Part shown: piece after piece, positions 24,077-34,042 of the stretch
Layout: each line of letters starts with the position of its first letter
Numbering within the stretch: the stretch's first letter is position 1
Source of the DNA: Adonisia turfae CCMR0081
Lineage (GTDB): Bacteria; Cyanobacteriota; Cyanobacteriia; Phormidesmidales; Phormidesmidaceae
Direction of reading: 5' to 3'
DNA: 34,612 nt
Assembly (NCBI RefSeq): GCF_011009555.1
Contig: NZ_QXHD01000004.1
Coordinates: 2,648,334-2,682,945, forward strand
Notes under the pieces: model-generated
The model's database searches: none
Told to the model about the DNA's origin: nothing
Seen by the model: only the letters and a program-made list of their open reading frames with translations
Program-made: the position numbers and the translations under genes

Positions 24077-24305
24077 TCTCAAGGCAGCTACGGTGTATAC
24101 AGAAGTCGGAGAGTGGCTCCAAGTATCGAGCCCTCATCCCCCAACCCCTTACTCCCTGGGGGAGAAGGGGGGGCTGGCCTCAAAGTCCTTCTCCCTGGGG
24201 GAGAAGAATTTAGGATGAGGGCTAATTCAAGGTCAGGTATACCTTTTGGGACATTATCTTCTAGATGTGTGTACACCGTAGCCTCTAAAGGCAGAGGGGG
24301 TAATA
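24069..24305. repeat. MITE-like foldback element with nested palindromes
   Basis: The left end reads TACCCCCTCT then GCTACGGTGTATAC. The reverse complement of the right end reads TACCCCCTCT then GCTACGGTGTACAC, with different short spacers. These are imperfect terminal inverted repeats of about 32-36 bp. Inside, AGCCCTCATCC (24129-24139) and GGATGAGGGCT (24213-24223) are exact complements and CTCCCTGGGGGAGAAG is repeated directly (24152-24167, 24191-24206). The inner part resembles the ATCCCCCAACCCC/GGGGAGAAGGGG palindromic repeats common in cyanobacteria. No coding capacity and no certain target duplication are seen. Confidence 0.65.
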
Positions 24306-24345
24306 CCGTACGCCCCTACCAATAAATTATCAAGAGGATATTTCC

Positions 24346-25500
24346 ATGCAACAGCGTCGTCTCAACGCCTATCTGAATCTTATTCAAGAACTATTAACCT
24401 GCCCCAAAGGTGAAGAATGGATTCGGCTTAAGCAGCATGAGCATTTAGTGGATTCTGAGCTGCTTCAAGTCATGGAACAAGTGGCCTCACAACTGTTGCG
24501 AGAGGGCAATCGCCAGGCTGCTATTTTTTTACACAATTGGGCGGCAAAACTTCACCATATTTTAGTTAAAGAAACGCCAATACCCAAACCAGAAGATGAT
24601 AAATTCCAGGCATATTTAGCCCTGATACAGGATCTGTTAAGTTCTTCAGAAGACGATAAAGAACGTCTGTTAGCCAAGCACCATGATTTAATTGGACCAG
24701 GGTTGGTCCATCAGATGCAACAGGTGGCTCAACAACTTAAACAACAAGGATCAGATGAGTCAGCCGACTACTTACAACATCTGGCAGATGAGCTCAACCA
24801 AGCATGGATTGCAGCTCACGCCTTTCAGCCTGAGCTGCAAAAAGAGTCTTCCCATGTACCCTTGAAAACAGCTGATTCTGCAACAGAAAATACAGACCAG
24901 AGTTCTAAGGTGGCAGGCGCTAAGGACGTTGCTAACGAAGATGAAGGCGGCAGCCCATCACAGCAGATAGTGTCCACACAGCCGCTGACCACGTCATTAC
25001 AGCTCAAGGTGAATCAGCAACTGACGGATGCAATTTCTGAAATATCACAGGCGCTACACCAACTCAATCAAACCATTATGGCTCAATCCCATAGGACAAA
25101 TCCACTGTGGTATATGGATGTGTTAGAGCGGGCGGCAACAGCACAGTGGTTGCTGACCACTGACGAGATTGAGCAACTGATGGGAGTTAAGCCTAAGTGC
25201 CATGGAAAAGACAAAATCTATCAGCGAGGTACATGGACGTTTGTAAAAGTTGGTAAACTTGGTGCTCAGACTGCCTGGAAAGTGACTAAAACTCGTCTAG
25301 ATGCTGCGCCGCCATCTCCCATAATAAATAATCCAGATACTAGCCAGCAGCCTAGCCATCGTCAGACACATGAAATTAAACCCAGTCTATCCCTGGCGAA
25401 ACATCCTCCACTTAAACAAACTGCCTTAAATAATGGTTCATCCGATAGTGACCAGACCGATTTATTGGAAATACCCGAAATGGACGATGTTTGGGCATAA
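24346..25500 (+). CDS. Cyanobacterial protein with two N-terminal helical repeats
   Basis: The 384-residue product has two copies of a helical repeat of about 70-75 residues, at about 5-75 (YLNLIQELLTCPKGEEWIRL) and 88-158 (YLALIQDLLSSSEDDKERLL). Each runs on to a QVA(S/Q)QL helix. This repeat precedes TPR or CHAT regions in other cyanobacterial proteins, to my memory. A low-complexity linker follows, then a C-terminal block around 255-320 (RAATAQWLLTTDEIEQLMGV, YQRGTWTFVKVGK) and a disordered tail. No catalytic motif is visible. AAGAGGA before the ATG is a good ribosome site. It is 27 nt upstream of the LOG gene, so they may be cotranscribed. Function unknown. Confidence 0.8.
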   Translation: MQQRRLNAYLNLIQELLTCPKGEEWIRLKQHEHLVDSELLQVMEQVASQLLREGNRQAAIFLHNWAAKLHHILVKETPIPKPEDDKFQAYLALIQDLLSSSEDDKERLLAKHHDLIGPGLVHQMQQVAQQLKQQGSDESADYLQHLADELNQAWIAAHAFQPELQKESSHVPLKTADSATENTDQSSKVAGAKDVANEDEGGSPSQQIVSTQPLTTSLQLKVNQQLTDAISEISQALHQLNQTIMAQSHRTNPLWYMDVLERAATAQWLLTTDEIEQLMGVKPKCHGKDKIYQRGTWTFVKVGKLGAQTAWKVTKTRLDAAPPSPIINNPDTSQQPSHRQTHEIKPSLSLAKHPPLKQTALNNGSSDSDQTDLLEIPEMDDVWA

Positions 25501-25527
25501 TGGATAGGTCGCTACTGGAGATGCCTA

Positions 25528-26256
25528 ATGGCTGATTCGGACCATTTCAGGGGTTTATCAACAGCCATAGAAACAGATAGCAAAGCTGTTTTCGAAGTCG
25601 TAGAACAATCAATATTAGGTCTGTGGGAGGTGGTGAACAATTTAACAGCCCTACGTCCTCCTAAGCGAGCTCGCTATCGGGTCACAATTTTTGGATCGGC
25701 TCGTATGGCACCAGGGAGCGAACTCTATCAAGAGGTTAAGCAGTTAGCAAGTGAATTAACCCTACTGGGCTGTGACATTGTCACGGGGGGTGGCCCTGGT
25801 TTAATGCAGGCAGCGAATGAGGGCAGTGTCTTAGCCGACCCCAATGATCAGGTCAAATCCATTGGAATTCGAGTTGATTTAAAGCACGAGCAAGCCACTA
25901 ATCCATTTGTGGAAGAGGCTTACTGTCATCGTACATTTTTCTCTCGACTACACCACTTTGTTCTAATGTCGGATGCTTTTGTCGTGATGCCAGGTGGTAT
26001 TGGCACAACCTTAGAAGCGCTGATGATTTGGCAGCTACTGCAAGTGCGTAAACTCGATCAAACACCGTTTATTTTGGTTGGTTCCATGTGGAAAGGGTTA
26101 TTGGACTGGACCCAGACCAGCATGCTTGATGAGCAAACGCCCATGATTGATCCAGCCGATATGGCTATCCCTCGCTGTGTGGAGCGGTGTGAAGATGCGA
26201 TCGCAATTCTCCGGGCCTCTCAGCAACGTTGGCAGCAGGCACACCCCGCCGCTTAG
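25528..26256 (+). CDS. LOG-family protein (lysine decarboxylase-like fold)
   Basis: The 242-residue protein has the Rossmann-like LOG fold with FGSAR (about 53-57), GGGPGLMQAANEG (about 88-100) and the signature PGGIGTTLE (155-163). Plant and some bacterial LOG proteins are phosphoribohydrolases that release cytokinin bases from nucleoside monophosphates. The fold was once annotated as lysine decarboxylase, which is not supported. The intact PGGxGTxxE motif indicates an active enzyme; the true substrate is uncertain. ATG at 25528 with GGAGATGCC upstream. It follows the repeat protein with a short gap. Confidence 0.88.
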   Translation: MADSDHFRGLSTAIETDSKAVFEVVEQSILGLWEVVNNLTALRPPKRARYRVTIFGSARMAPGSELYQEVKQLASELTLLGCDIVTGGGPGLMQAANEGSVLADPNDQVKSIGIRVDLKHEQATNPFVEEAYCHRTFFSRLHHFVLMSDAFVVMPGGIGTTLEALMIWQLLQVRKLDQTPFILVGSMWKGLLDWTQTSMLDEQTPMIDPADMAIPRCVERCEDAIAILRASQQRWQQAHPAA

Positions 26257-26347
26257 ACCATTGGTGTAAGTTCAGCCCTCATCATAAAATCTCCTTGGAT
26301 CGCATGAAACCCTCAAAAGCATGGTTGTTCTAAGGTTTTGTTATGAC

Positions 26348-27007
26348 TTAAAAAGAAAACTCTTTAGCAAAAGACTGACGGGTGACAGGCTGTTCTAATA
26401 CAAGACCTTCACCCCCCAGTGGATGGGCGTCATCAATTAGATGCCCTGCCACTGATAAATAGACTTTTGCATTGGGGTCCAGGCTTGTGACGGTATAAAT
26501 GACCTGGGCAACTCGATAGATCATTGAACTGGAGCCCCCACCATAGGTGAATTCCTGGGATAAATTCACATAGATACCCCTAGAATTGGTGGTCAAACTG
26601 AGTAACTGGGTGTTTTTAGGAATAGCGGTGAAGGCATCGTCGATCTTCACTGAGCCTGCCAGCAACATTTCCATGGCTTCAGTCAGCATCACTGCTGGAG
26701 ATGCTTGCGCTTCTACTGATAGCGGTTGAGGTAATAGCTGCTCTTGCTGATTGGAAATGCTCACCCAGTAGGTTTGGGGCCGCACGATGACTAAGGCAGC
26801 CAGCTCCGCTGGTAAGGACGAGTTGAGCCTTGCGATCGCATCCGACAAATCTAGACTCTCTACCCTCGTTATCCCCCCTGACACATAGTCAGTTTGTTGA
26901 GACGTCCACCAGTATCCCCAGCCTGCCAAACCACCCAAGATAATGGCCACTAGATACATTTCTAGTGTTTTCCAATTGAAGGGATGTAAGGTCTTTTGTG
27001 CGCTCAT
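26348..27007 (-). CDS. GerMN-domain membrane-anchored protein
   Basis: The 219-residue protein has a single N-terminal membrane segment at about 16-33 (MYLVAIILGGLAGWGYWW). A C-terminal GerMN domain follows (about 95-215), with AFTAIPKNTQLLSLTTNSRGIYVNL spanning its middle in two parts and IYTVTSLDPNAKVYLSVAGH near its end. GerMN domains occur in sporulation and cell-envelope proteins, and in cyanobacteria in exported proteins of unknown role. The start is the ATG at 27007 with GGAG 8 nt upstream; a TTG six codons earlier is possible but less likely. It is convergent with the LOG gene. Confidence 0.82.
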   Translation of the reverse strand: MSAQKTLHPFNWKTLEMYLVAIILGGLAGWGYWWTSQQTDYVSGGITRVESLDLSDAIARLNSSLPAELAALVIVRPQTYWVSISNQQEQLLPQPLSVEAQASPAVMLTEAMEMLLAGSVKIDDAFTAIPKNTQLLSLTTNSRGIYVNLSQEFTYGGGSSSMIYRVAQVIYTVTSLDPNAKVYLSVAGHLIDDAHPLGGEGLVLEQPVTRQSFAKEFSF

Positions 27008-27366
27008 AGCTTGCTCCAGAAACAACTGTTCTGATATTCATCTACGACAGATATTTCTATGGCAGATATTGACTAAACTCAATCAGGATTGCCGTTGCTG
27101 ATTTATTGCCGTTGCTGATTTAGAGAATGAATCGATCTGGCAAGATCGCCCTATATCAGGATTTTTGAGCTTAAATCTTCTTAAGAATCAGCAACACCCC
27201 AGAATTTATCAAGCGTGTTTATTGAGCTTAACCATTGTCTTCAAGCTAACTCAACAATTTGAGGATTTTATGTAGACAGTGATGCCTCTTAATTCAGACT
27301 TCTGAACAGTTGTTTCACCACATTTTCAGAATTACTTATTAGGCTAGGATTAAGCAAAGTTAAGGA
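27008..27366. other. Intergenic region with a 17-bp tandem duplication
   Basis: No gene is seen. TTGCCGTTGCTGATTTA is present twice in tandem at 27089-27122. The divergent genes on either side probably have their promoters here. GTTGCTGA, part of the unit, recurs at 34043-34050. Confidence 0.6.
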
Positions 27367-27618
27367 ATGTTCGCCTCCATCATGGCAATACGTCATCTCA
27401 CTAAGGCTGAAGTCAATCAGTTACTACTCACACTGACCCTGGCCGGATACATCCCCGAACGGGACTTTAAAATTGATGAAAATGGTCAAATTTTGGCAAA
27501 ACAAGAGATTATGCCAATAATACGCCGTATCCCGGCATGGTCTGAATCCGATAACAGATTGCTCAATGAGCCATCAACGCCTGCCGCGTCATCCCTGAGT
27601 CCCCAATGTTCTAACTAA
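27367..27618 (+). CDS. Small hypothetical protein
   Basis: The 83-residue frame gives a helical, charged N-terminal part (AIRHLTKAEVNQLLLTLTL) followed by YIPERDFKIDENGQIL and a Ser/Pro-rich tail. I do not recognise the family. AAGGA directly abuts the first ATG, while the second ATG at 27382 is 15 nt away, so the start is uncertain; the product reads more naturally from MAIRHL. It stands alone, with an AT-rich hairpin downstream. Confidence 0.5.
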   Translation: MFASIMAIRHLTKAEVNQLLLTLTLAGYIPERDFKIDENGQILAKQEIMPIIRRIPAWSESDNRLLNEPSTPAASSLSPQCSN

Positions 27619-27655
27619 AGTTTTTAACGTGATATATGGCCGGGAGCCCTATAAA

Positions 27656-27685
27656 ATTAAGTTTTATTTAAAAAATAAACTTAAT
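27656..27685. terminator. AT-rich hairpin after the small hypothetical gene
   Basis: ATTAAGTTT (27656-27664) pairs with AAACTTAAT (27677-27685), and ATTT/AAAT extends the stem inward after one unpaired T. The stem is long but weak. It follows the gene by about 40 nt. The rest of the gap up to 27921 shows no gene. Confidence 0.5.
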
Positions 27686-27921
27686 GGTTTTATCTATGAT
27701 TAGTAGGGTCCACAGAGCTTTAAAAAACCCGTGCATAGAACGACTTCACTCCCTCAAACGCCGTCGCTTCTTGCTCACTCCTCTCCCATGAGTGTTGCAA
27801 TTTACAAACACCTGTCTAAGTCATCTTGAACTCGCGTTAGCGTGGGCCAATAGACCCATGACCTAATAGTGGCCTGATAGCGCTAATTTTTGGTGTGGTA
27901 GTTGCAGTAGGGGAGTTAAGC

Positions 27922-30339
27922 GTGAAGATTCTCCTGGTTGAAGATGACACTATTTTAATAGAAGCATTAGTTAGGGCTTTGACAGCAGAGCACTATGCTG
28001 TCGACGTAGCGACTGATGGTCAAACAGGCTGGGAATTGGCCTCCGTTGACGTCTATGACTTAATTTTGCTAGATGTCATGTTGCCAAAACTGGATGGCAT
28101 GAGCCTTTGCCGCAAATTGAGGGCCCAGGGCATTCAGACATCCATTTTATTGCTGACGGCCCAGGACAACAGCAGCAGCAAAGTACTGGGGCTGGATGCC
28201 GGGGCTGACGACTACGTGACCAAGCCCTTCAACCTGGCGGAGCTGCTGGCACGTATTCGAGCACTACAGCGACGGGAGTCGGGCACGCTGCTGCCGGTAC
28301 TGACCTGGGAAGAACTATCCCTGGACCCTAGCCCCCGTGAAGTCACCCATCGGGGTAAGCCCATTTATCTAAGGCCACGGGAATACGATCTACTAGAACT
28401 TTTTTTGCGTAATCCCCAACGCGTGTTTAGTCGTGGGGCGATTCTCGATCACCTGTGGTCCTTTGAAGGATCCCCCGGTGAAGAAACGATCACCGCCCAC
28501 ATCAAGGGGCTACGGCAGCATTTAAAAGCGGCTGGTGTACCCCATGACCCCATCGAAACGGTGTACGGTATTGGCTATCGACTCCATGCAGAAACATCAG
28601 AACTATCGTCTGAAGTGGTAAGCCAGGCTAATGCGGCGACCATGGCAATTTGGGAACGAGCTAAACAACGCCTGAGCAAGCGCATTGCGGTCATTGAAAA
28701 AGCCACCTCTGCCGGTGTTAGCAATACCCTAGCTGAAGACCTGCGACAGCAAGCCGAGACAGAGGCCCACAAGCTAGCGGGGTCCTTAGGCATGTTCAAT
28801 TTTGATCTGGGTTCAAAGCTAGCCCACAAGGCTGAACAGGCCTTCCAAAACTGGCCAACGCTCCCTGATCATGAGCGCACGCAACTGGCCGACTTAATTG
28901 GTCAACTACGGCATACGGTCCAACGTGCTGTACATAGTGACACCCCCACCCTGTTTTATCCCAAACCAGCACCGCCCCAAGGCGCTGCCTTGACCATCCA
29001 TACGGCATCCTTGTTGATTGTTAGCCCGCATGAAGACTTCCAGGCCGAATGTGCAGCCGCATTAGCGAATGTGGCCACTGATTGGACACTACAGTTACAA
29101 GCCGATCCCATTGAGGCCCTGACGCTGCTGAATAGCCATCGCCCAGATGTGGTTATTTTAGATTTGTCAGCGACCGATGATCATCCAGAAACGGTATCCC
29201 TCAGCCCTGATATGGTGGCCTTCTTGGCTGAGCTACAGGCCTCAACTCCCCCTGTGCCAGTATTACTGCGCACCGAGCACGGTAGCCTGCTAGATCGGGT
29301 CAAGGCTTCCCAATTAGGGGGACGGGGATTTATTCCATCGACAACACCTGCATCAGCCGTTGTGGAGACCGTCATTGATCTCTGGATGCGCTCCCACGCC
29401 CACATAGCTAAGGTTTTGGTCGTCGATGATGACCCCCAGATTCTAGACGCCATGGGAGGTCTTTTAAAACCCTGGGGGTTAAAAGTCTTTACCTTGGTGG
29501 ACCCACGGCTGTTTTGGGATGTCTTGAATGAAATCCAACCGGATGTGCTGGTGCTCGATGTTGAAATGCCCCATGTGGATGGTTTGGCCCTATGCCAGGT
29601 GGTCCGCAGCGACTTACGATGGTGCCATATTCCCATTCTGTTTCTCACCGCCCATGCCGATGTTGGCACCAAGCACCAGGTATTTGAGATGGGGGCTGAC
29701 GATTATGTTTCCAAACCCATTGTTGGGCCAGAACTTGTCACCCGCATCCTGAATCGTTTAGAACGGGCAAGGATGACACAATCTCAGATAGAGATTGATA
29801 CGTTAACGCGCCTGGCCAATCGTCATCAGGCGATTCAGACCGTGACCCAGGCCTTAGCACAAGGCCAACAACACCATCAAAGGGTGTGCATTGCCATGCT
29901 ATCCCTCGATCATCTAGATGCCATTAATCGCCATTATGGCTATGACTTAGGTGACAAAGTGCTCGTACATTTTGCCCATCTTCTCCACCAAACGTTTGTG
30001 GGTGATGATGTGGTGGGGCGCTGGGCGGGACGCTTATTTATCGTGGCCATGTATGGTCTCACCATTGAGGAAGCCATACATCGGTTACGCACCGTGCGTA
30101 AACAGCTTCATCAGGTGCCACTACCTCAACAGAGAAACAGCGAATTTTCTAGAGATCAGTCGACTGAAAAGCCTCAACCTTATCTATCACCCATCAGCTT
30201 TAGTGCTGGCTTAGCGATCTATCCGTCAGAGGACCAGGCATTATCAGATAATTGGCCCGTGGGTGATCATGTCAGTCTGGTGATTAAGGCGCTGAAACGT
30301 TTAGAGCGAGCTCAGCCTGGCCATAGTTTATCGGTTTAA
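27922..30339 (+). CDS. OmpR-type regulator fused to Hpt, two receivers and degenerate GGDEF
   Basis: The 805-residue protein starts with a receiver (phosphoacceptor D51) and an OmpR-type winged-helix DNA-binding domain (about 125-222, ending VYGIGYRLH). An Hpt domain follows (H283 in AHKLAGSLGMF). A second receiver-like domain (about 345-475) keeps D414 but lacks the acidic pair (SPHEDF) and the conserved lysine. A third, complete receiver (about 493-615, D546, KP near the end) and a GGDEF-like domain (about 620-800) complete it. In the GGDEF domain the signature is replaced by A702-G-R-L-F706 in GRWAGRLF, so diguanylate cyclase activity is unlikely. The start is GTG at 27922 with AGGGGAG upstream; an earlier in-frame GTG at 27895 lacks this. 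The next gene, a hybrid kinase, follows after 21 nt. Together they carry the parts of a phosphorelay ending in transcription control. Confidence 0.9.
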   Translation: MKILLVEDDTILIEALVRALTAEHYAVDVATDGQTGWELASVDVYDLILLDVMLPKLDGMSLCRKLRAQGIQTSILLLTAQDNSSSKVLGLDAGADDYVTKPFNLAELLARIRALQRRESGTLLPVLTWEELSLDPSPREVTHRGKPIYLRPREYDLLELFLRNPQRVFSRGAILDHLWSFEGSPGEETITAHIKGLRQHLKAAGVPHDPIETVYGIGYRLHAETSELSSEVVSQANAATMAIWERAKQRLSKRIAVIEKATSAGVSNTLAEDLRQQAETEAHKLAGSLGMFNFDLGSKLAHKAEQAFQNWPTLPDHERTQLADLIGQLRHTVQRAVHSDTPTLFYPKPAPPQGAALTIHTASLLIVSPHEDFQAECAAALANVATDWTLQLQADPIEALTLLNSHRPDVVILDLSATDDHPETVSLSPDMVAFLAELQASTPPVPVLLRTEHGSLLDRVKASQLGGRGFIPSTTPASAVVETVIDLWMRSHAHIAKVLVVDDDPQILDAMGGLLKPWGLKVFTLVDPRLFWDVLNEIQPDVLVLDVEMPHVDGLALCQVVRSDLRWCHIPILFLTAHADVGTKHQVFEMGADDYVSKPIVGPELVTRILNRLERARMTQSQIEIDTLTRLANRHQAIQTVTQALAQGQQHHQRVCIAMLSLDHLDAINRHYGYDLGDKVLVHFAHLLHQTFVGDDVVGRWAGRLFIVAMYGLTIEEAIHRLRTVRKQLHQVPLPQQRNSEFSRDQSTEKPQPYLSPISFSAGLAIYPSEDQALSDNWPVGDHVSLVIKALKRLERAQPGHSLSV

Positions 30340-30360
30340 AAAGTCAGGGAGATTCCCCCT

Positions 30361-33300
30361 ATGTGGCGCTTATTACGACGATCTGCTCTCTGGCAAGCGA
30401 CGTGGTTACCCGCAGTGGTGGGAGTGGGTACGCTTCCCATTGTCTTGTTTTTTTGGCAATCTCTCAAGATCCACGAACAAACTCACATTCACCAACAGGT
30501 GGATTTTGCCAGAGTCAGTATTAGTCGGGAAATTCGCTCTCAGACTGACAACCGCATCCAGGCGTTGGTGCGGTTGTCACGTCGGTGGGAGGCCCAAGAA
30601 GGACTTTCACAGGAAAACTGGACGATTGATGCCGAGAGTCTGCTGCATGACTACCCGGGTTATCAGGCCATTGAGTGGGTTGATCCAAATTTATATGTCC
30701 GTTGGATTGTTCCCATGGCGGGTAATGAAGCCGCCCAAGAGTTTAACCTCGCTACCGATCCTGAACGCAAAGCAACCTTGGAATTGGCTCGCACAACTCG
30801 CACCATGACTGTGTCGTCCATGGTGGATTTGGTGCAGGGTGGGAAAGGGGTTTTGGTCTATTCGCCCCTCTTCCTCGCCTCTGATCAATCATTTGATGGG
30901 TTTATTTTAGGGGTGTTTCGGGTGCAGCATCTGGTCGATACCATTTTGAGCGATCAGGTGACTGATGATTATGCGATCGCAATCCAACAAAACGGCACTG
31001 AGATTTATCGCCATCTCCCGACTGACACACCTCAATCGGCGACCACGAGTCTACGAAATCGCTGGAGTCAGCATGCTGAAATTGACATCCATGGCACTAT
31101 TTGGGAGCTAGAAATTTGGCCGACATCAGCGCTATTGGCCCATGAACAGTCTCCCCTACCCACGGTGATTTTAGTCAGTGGTTTGTTGCTGTCCGGGTTA
31201 GCTACATGGGTGGTTTGGCTAACCCAAAAATCTCAGCAACGCTACCAGCAACTGGTTACTGAAAGTACTGAACGCCAGAGAGCTGAACAAGATTTAGAAA
31301 GATTCTTTAGTCTATCGGTGGATTTACTTTGTGTCACTGGCACGGACGGCTACTTTAAACACATTAATCCCGCTTTTGAAAGAACCCTAGGTCATCCGAC
31401 AGAGGTCTTTCTCTCTCAACCATTTATCAACTTTGTTCATCCAGATGATCAGGCATCCACCCTGACTGAAATGGAAAGCCTGACGAATGGCCAGGCCACC
31501 CTGAGTTTTGAAAATCGCTATCGGTGTCGTGACGGTAGCTACCGCTGGCTACACTGGGCCGCTTTCCCTGCTACCAAAACCGGTCTACTCTACGCGGTGG
31601 CCCGAGATACTACCGACCGCAAAATCACAGAAGAAAACCTCAAACAGTTTAGTGCCAACCTCAAGCATCTACACCGCATCAACACAACCCACTATGAAAC
31701 CTTTGATGCATTATTTGCCGATTGTCTAGAAACCGGTCGGCAAATTCTCGGATTAGAAACCGGCATCATTAGCCAGGTGACGGGTCAAACCTATACCATT
31801 CGCTCAGTGCAGTCAGACTTAGACTCTCTAGTGGCCAATCAATCCTTTATCCTGAGCAACACCTACTGTGCAGCGGTCGTTAAGGGACACCAAACCGTTA
31901 CCTATAAGCATGTGGGTGGTCATGCGGTGATGAAAGGGCACCCGGTTTATCAAAACCTTCATCTGGAGAGCTACCTCGGCACGCCCATTTGGGTGAATGG
32001 CGAGATCTATGGCACCCTCAACTTCTCATCTACCCAGATTCATGAGCATGAGTTCTCTCGCCATGAACAAGAAATTATTGAGCTGATGGCCCAGAGCATT
32101 GGCCGATTTTTGGCCACTGATCTGGCTCAGCAACAACAGCGAGCGATTGAAGAAGCCTTGCGAGAGAGTGAAGCCCGTTTTCGTATGGTGGCCAACAGTG
32201 CGCCAGTGCTGTTGTGGATGACCGGCACCGATACCCGTTGCACGTTTCTGAACCAAACCTGGCTGACGTTTACCGGTCGTCAGCTAGAACAAGAATTAGG
32301 TAACGGTTGGACTGAGGGCATTCATCCTGAGGATCGCGATCGCTTTCTTGACACCTACATTAAAGCCTTTGATGCCCGTAGCACCTTTGAGCTGGAATAT
32401 CGTCTGCATAGGGAAGATGGCCAATACCGCTGGTTATTGAGTCGTGGGGTACCCAGGTTTAGATCTGACGACAGTTTTGCTGGGTATATCGGCACCTGTA
32501 TTGACATTAGCGATCGCCATGAAGTAGAAAAACTCAAAGATGAATTTATTTCCGTTGTCAATCATGAGCTACGCACACCTCTGACCTCGATTTTAGGATC
32601 GTTAGATCTTTTGGCCAGCGGTGTCTTAAGCACTCAACCTGAAAAAGGACAGCGCATGCTACAGATTGCGGCTAACAATGCCGATCGATTGGTGCGTTTG
32701 ATTAACGACATGCTGGATATTGAACGCATCGAATCCGGCAAGATGACCCTAAATAAGCAGGTGTGTGATGGGGCCAAACTCATGCAAACGGCAACGGATG
32801 AAATTCACACCCTAGCCACACAATCGGGTATCCAGCTTGTCGTGACTCCGCTGCCTGTGCGGATTTGGGCTGACCCCGATCGAATTATTCAAGTCTTCAC
32901 CAATCTCCTCAGCAACGCCATTAAGTTTTCCGGCGAGGGCACAACCGTAGAACTTACGGCCAATCTGGAGGATGCCCCAGAAGCAGCTCCCTGTGCAGCC
33001 TTACCGGTATCAACCCAACGGGTACAGTTTCAAGTGAGGGATCAGGGTCGGGGTATTCCTCCCGATCAACTCACGACAATTTTTGGTCGCTTCCAGCAAG
33101 TGGATGCATCTGATGCCCGTAGACGGGGAGGCACTGGTTTAGGTTTGGCGGTGTGTCGCAGTATTGTTCAGCACCATGGTGGTCGCATCTGGGTTGAAAG
33201 TGTTCTGGAGCAGGGCAGCACCTTTTTTGTCAGTCTGCCGGTGTTGCCGCCGCCTACACCAGTGCTGGATGATGACTCACATCATCCCCTGGTCCTGGTA

Positions 33301-34035
33301 TGTGATGATGACCCATCCATACGAATGGTCGTGGAAGCTATGCTGGAGCAGCATAGCTATCGTGTGATTGCTGTTGAATCAGGGCAAGCGGCATTGACCC
33401 AAGCCATAGAGCAACAACCTGATGTGATTTTGTTAAACCTACTGATGCCGGAAATGACCGGTTGGGAAACATTGGCGGCGTTGAAGGCGCGATCGCAAAC
33501 CCAAAATATCCCAGTGATTATCCTCAGCGGTCTCAGCCCTGAAGAAGGTGGCTCGCTGCATTCTGATATCAGCGATTGGATTGTGAAGCCTCCGGATGAA
33601 GATGGCCTATTTCAGGCTCTACAACAGGCATTAGCATCATCCCGAAAAGAGATTCAGGTATTGATCATCGAAGATGATCTGGATCTGGCCCAGGTGCTCA
33701 CAGCTATTTTTGAACGTCACGGCATTACCTCACACCATGCTGCCACAGGACAAACGGGGATTCATCTGATTCAGCAGGTTACCCCCGATCTACTCGTCCT
33801 CGACTTGGCCCTACCTGAAAGCAATGGGTTTGCCGTTGTTGACTGGTTGCGACAACATAACCAGCTCTGCCGTGTTCCCCTGGTTATCTACACTGCTCAA
33901 GATTTGGATGATACCGAGCGACAGCGCCTGCGCCTGGGGCAAACTTTATTTTTAACCAAAGGTCGTGTTTCCCCCGATGACTTTGAAAAACAAGTGATGC
34001 AATTAATCCATCGTGTTACTGATCCCATTGGGTAA
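30361..34035 (+). CDS. CHASE-PAS-GAF-PAS hybrid histidine kinase with two receivers
   Basis: The 1224-residue membrane sensor has TM1 at about 16-33, a periplasmic CHASE-type domain (about 40-260, YQAIEWVDPNLYVRWIVPM) and TM2 at about 267-288. In the cytoplasm follow PAS (about 312-425), GAF (about 440-595), PAS (about 605-720) and HisKA with H735 in VVNHELRTPL. The HATPase (NLLSNAIKFSG, DQGRGIPPDQL, GGTGLGLAVCR) and two receivers come last. The first receiver has N1026 where the phosphoacceptor Asp should be (VILLNLLMPEMTG); the second keeps D1148 (LLVLDLALPESNG). The ATG at 30361 follows the regulator gene after 21 nt, with GGGAG upstream. The CHASE ligand is unknown. Probably the kinase partner of the upstream regulator and the downstream receiver. 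Confidence 0.92.
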   Translation: MWRLLRRSALWQATWLPAVVGVGTLPIVLFFWQSLKIHEQTHIHQQVDFARVSISREIRSQTDNRIQALVRLSRRWEAQEGLSQENWTIDAESLLHDYPGYQAIEWVDPNLYVRWIVPMAGNEAAQEFNLATDPERKATLELARTTRTMTVSSMVDLVQGGKGVLVYSPLFLASDQSFDGFILGVFRVQHLVDTILSDQVTDDYAIAIQQNGTEIYRHLPTDTPQSATTSLRNRWSQHAEIDIHGTIWELEIWPTSALLAHEQSPLPTVILVSGLLLSGLATWVVWLTQKSQQRYQQLVTESTERQRAEQDLERFFSLSVDLLCVTGTDGYFKHINPAFERTLGHPTEVFLSQPFINFVHPDDQASTLTEMESLTNGQATLSFENRYRCRDGSYRWLHWAAFPATKTGLLYAVARDTTDRKITEENLKQFSANLKHLHRINTTHYETFDALFADCLETGRQILGLETGIISQVTGQTYTIRSVQSDLDSLVANQSFILSNTYCAAVVKGHQTVTYKHVGGHAVMKGHPVYQNLHLESYLGTPIWVNGEIYGTLNFSSTQIHEHEFSRHEQEIIELMAQSIGRFLATDLAQQQQRAIEEALRESEARFRMVANSAPVLLWMTGTDTRCTFLNQTWLTFTGRQLEQELGNGWTEGIHPEDRDRFLDTYIKAFDARSTFELEYRLHREDGQYRWLLSRGVPRFRSDDSFAGYIGTCIDISDRHEVEKLKDEFISVVNHELRTPLTSILGSLDLLASGVLSTQPEKGQRMLQIAANNADRLVRLINDMLDIERIESGKMTLNKQVCDGAKLMQTATDEIHTLATQSGIQLVVTPLPVRIWADPDRIIQVFTNLLSNAIKFSGEGTTVELTANLEDAPEAAPCAALPVSTQRVQFQVRDQGRGIPPDQLTTIFGRFQQVDASDARRRGGTGLGLAVCRSIVQHHGGRIWVESVLEQGSTFFVSLPVLPPPTPVLDDDSHHPLVLVCDDDPSIRMVVEAMLEQHSYRVIAVESGQAALTQAIEQQPDVILLNLLMPEMTGWETLAALKARSQTQNIPVIILSGLSPEEGGSLHSDISDWIVKPPDEDGLFQALQQALASSRKEIQVLIIEDDLDLAQVLTAIFERHGITSHHAATGQTGIHLIQQVTPDLLVLDLALPESNGFAVVDWLRQHNQLCRVPLVIYTAQDLDDTERQRLRLGQTLFLTKGRVSPDDFEKQVMQLIHRVTDPIG

Positions 34036-34042
34036 AATCGGT

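Noticed and set aside
25528..26256. Lysine decarboxylase
   Set aside because: The PGGxGTxxE signature belongs to LOG-type phosphoribohydrolases; the decarboxylase name is an old misannotation.
27922..30339. Active diguanylate cyclase
   Set aside because: The GGDEF signature is replaced by AGRLF, so catalysis is not expected.
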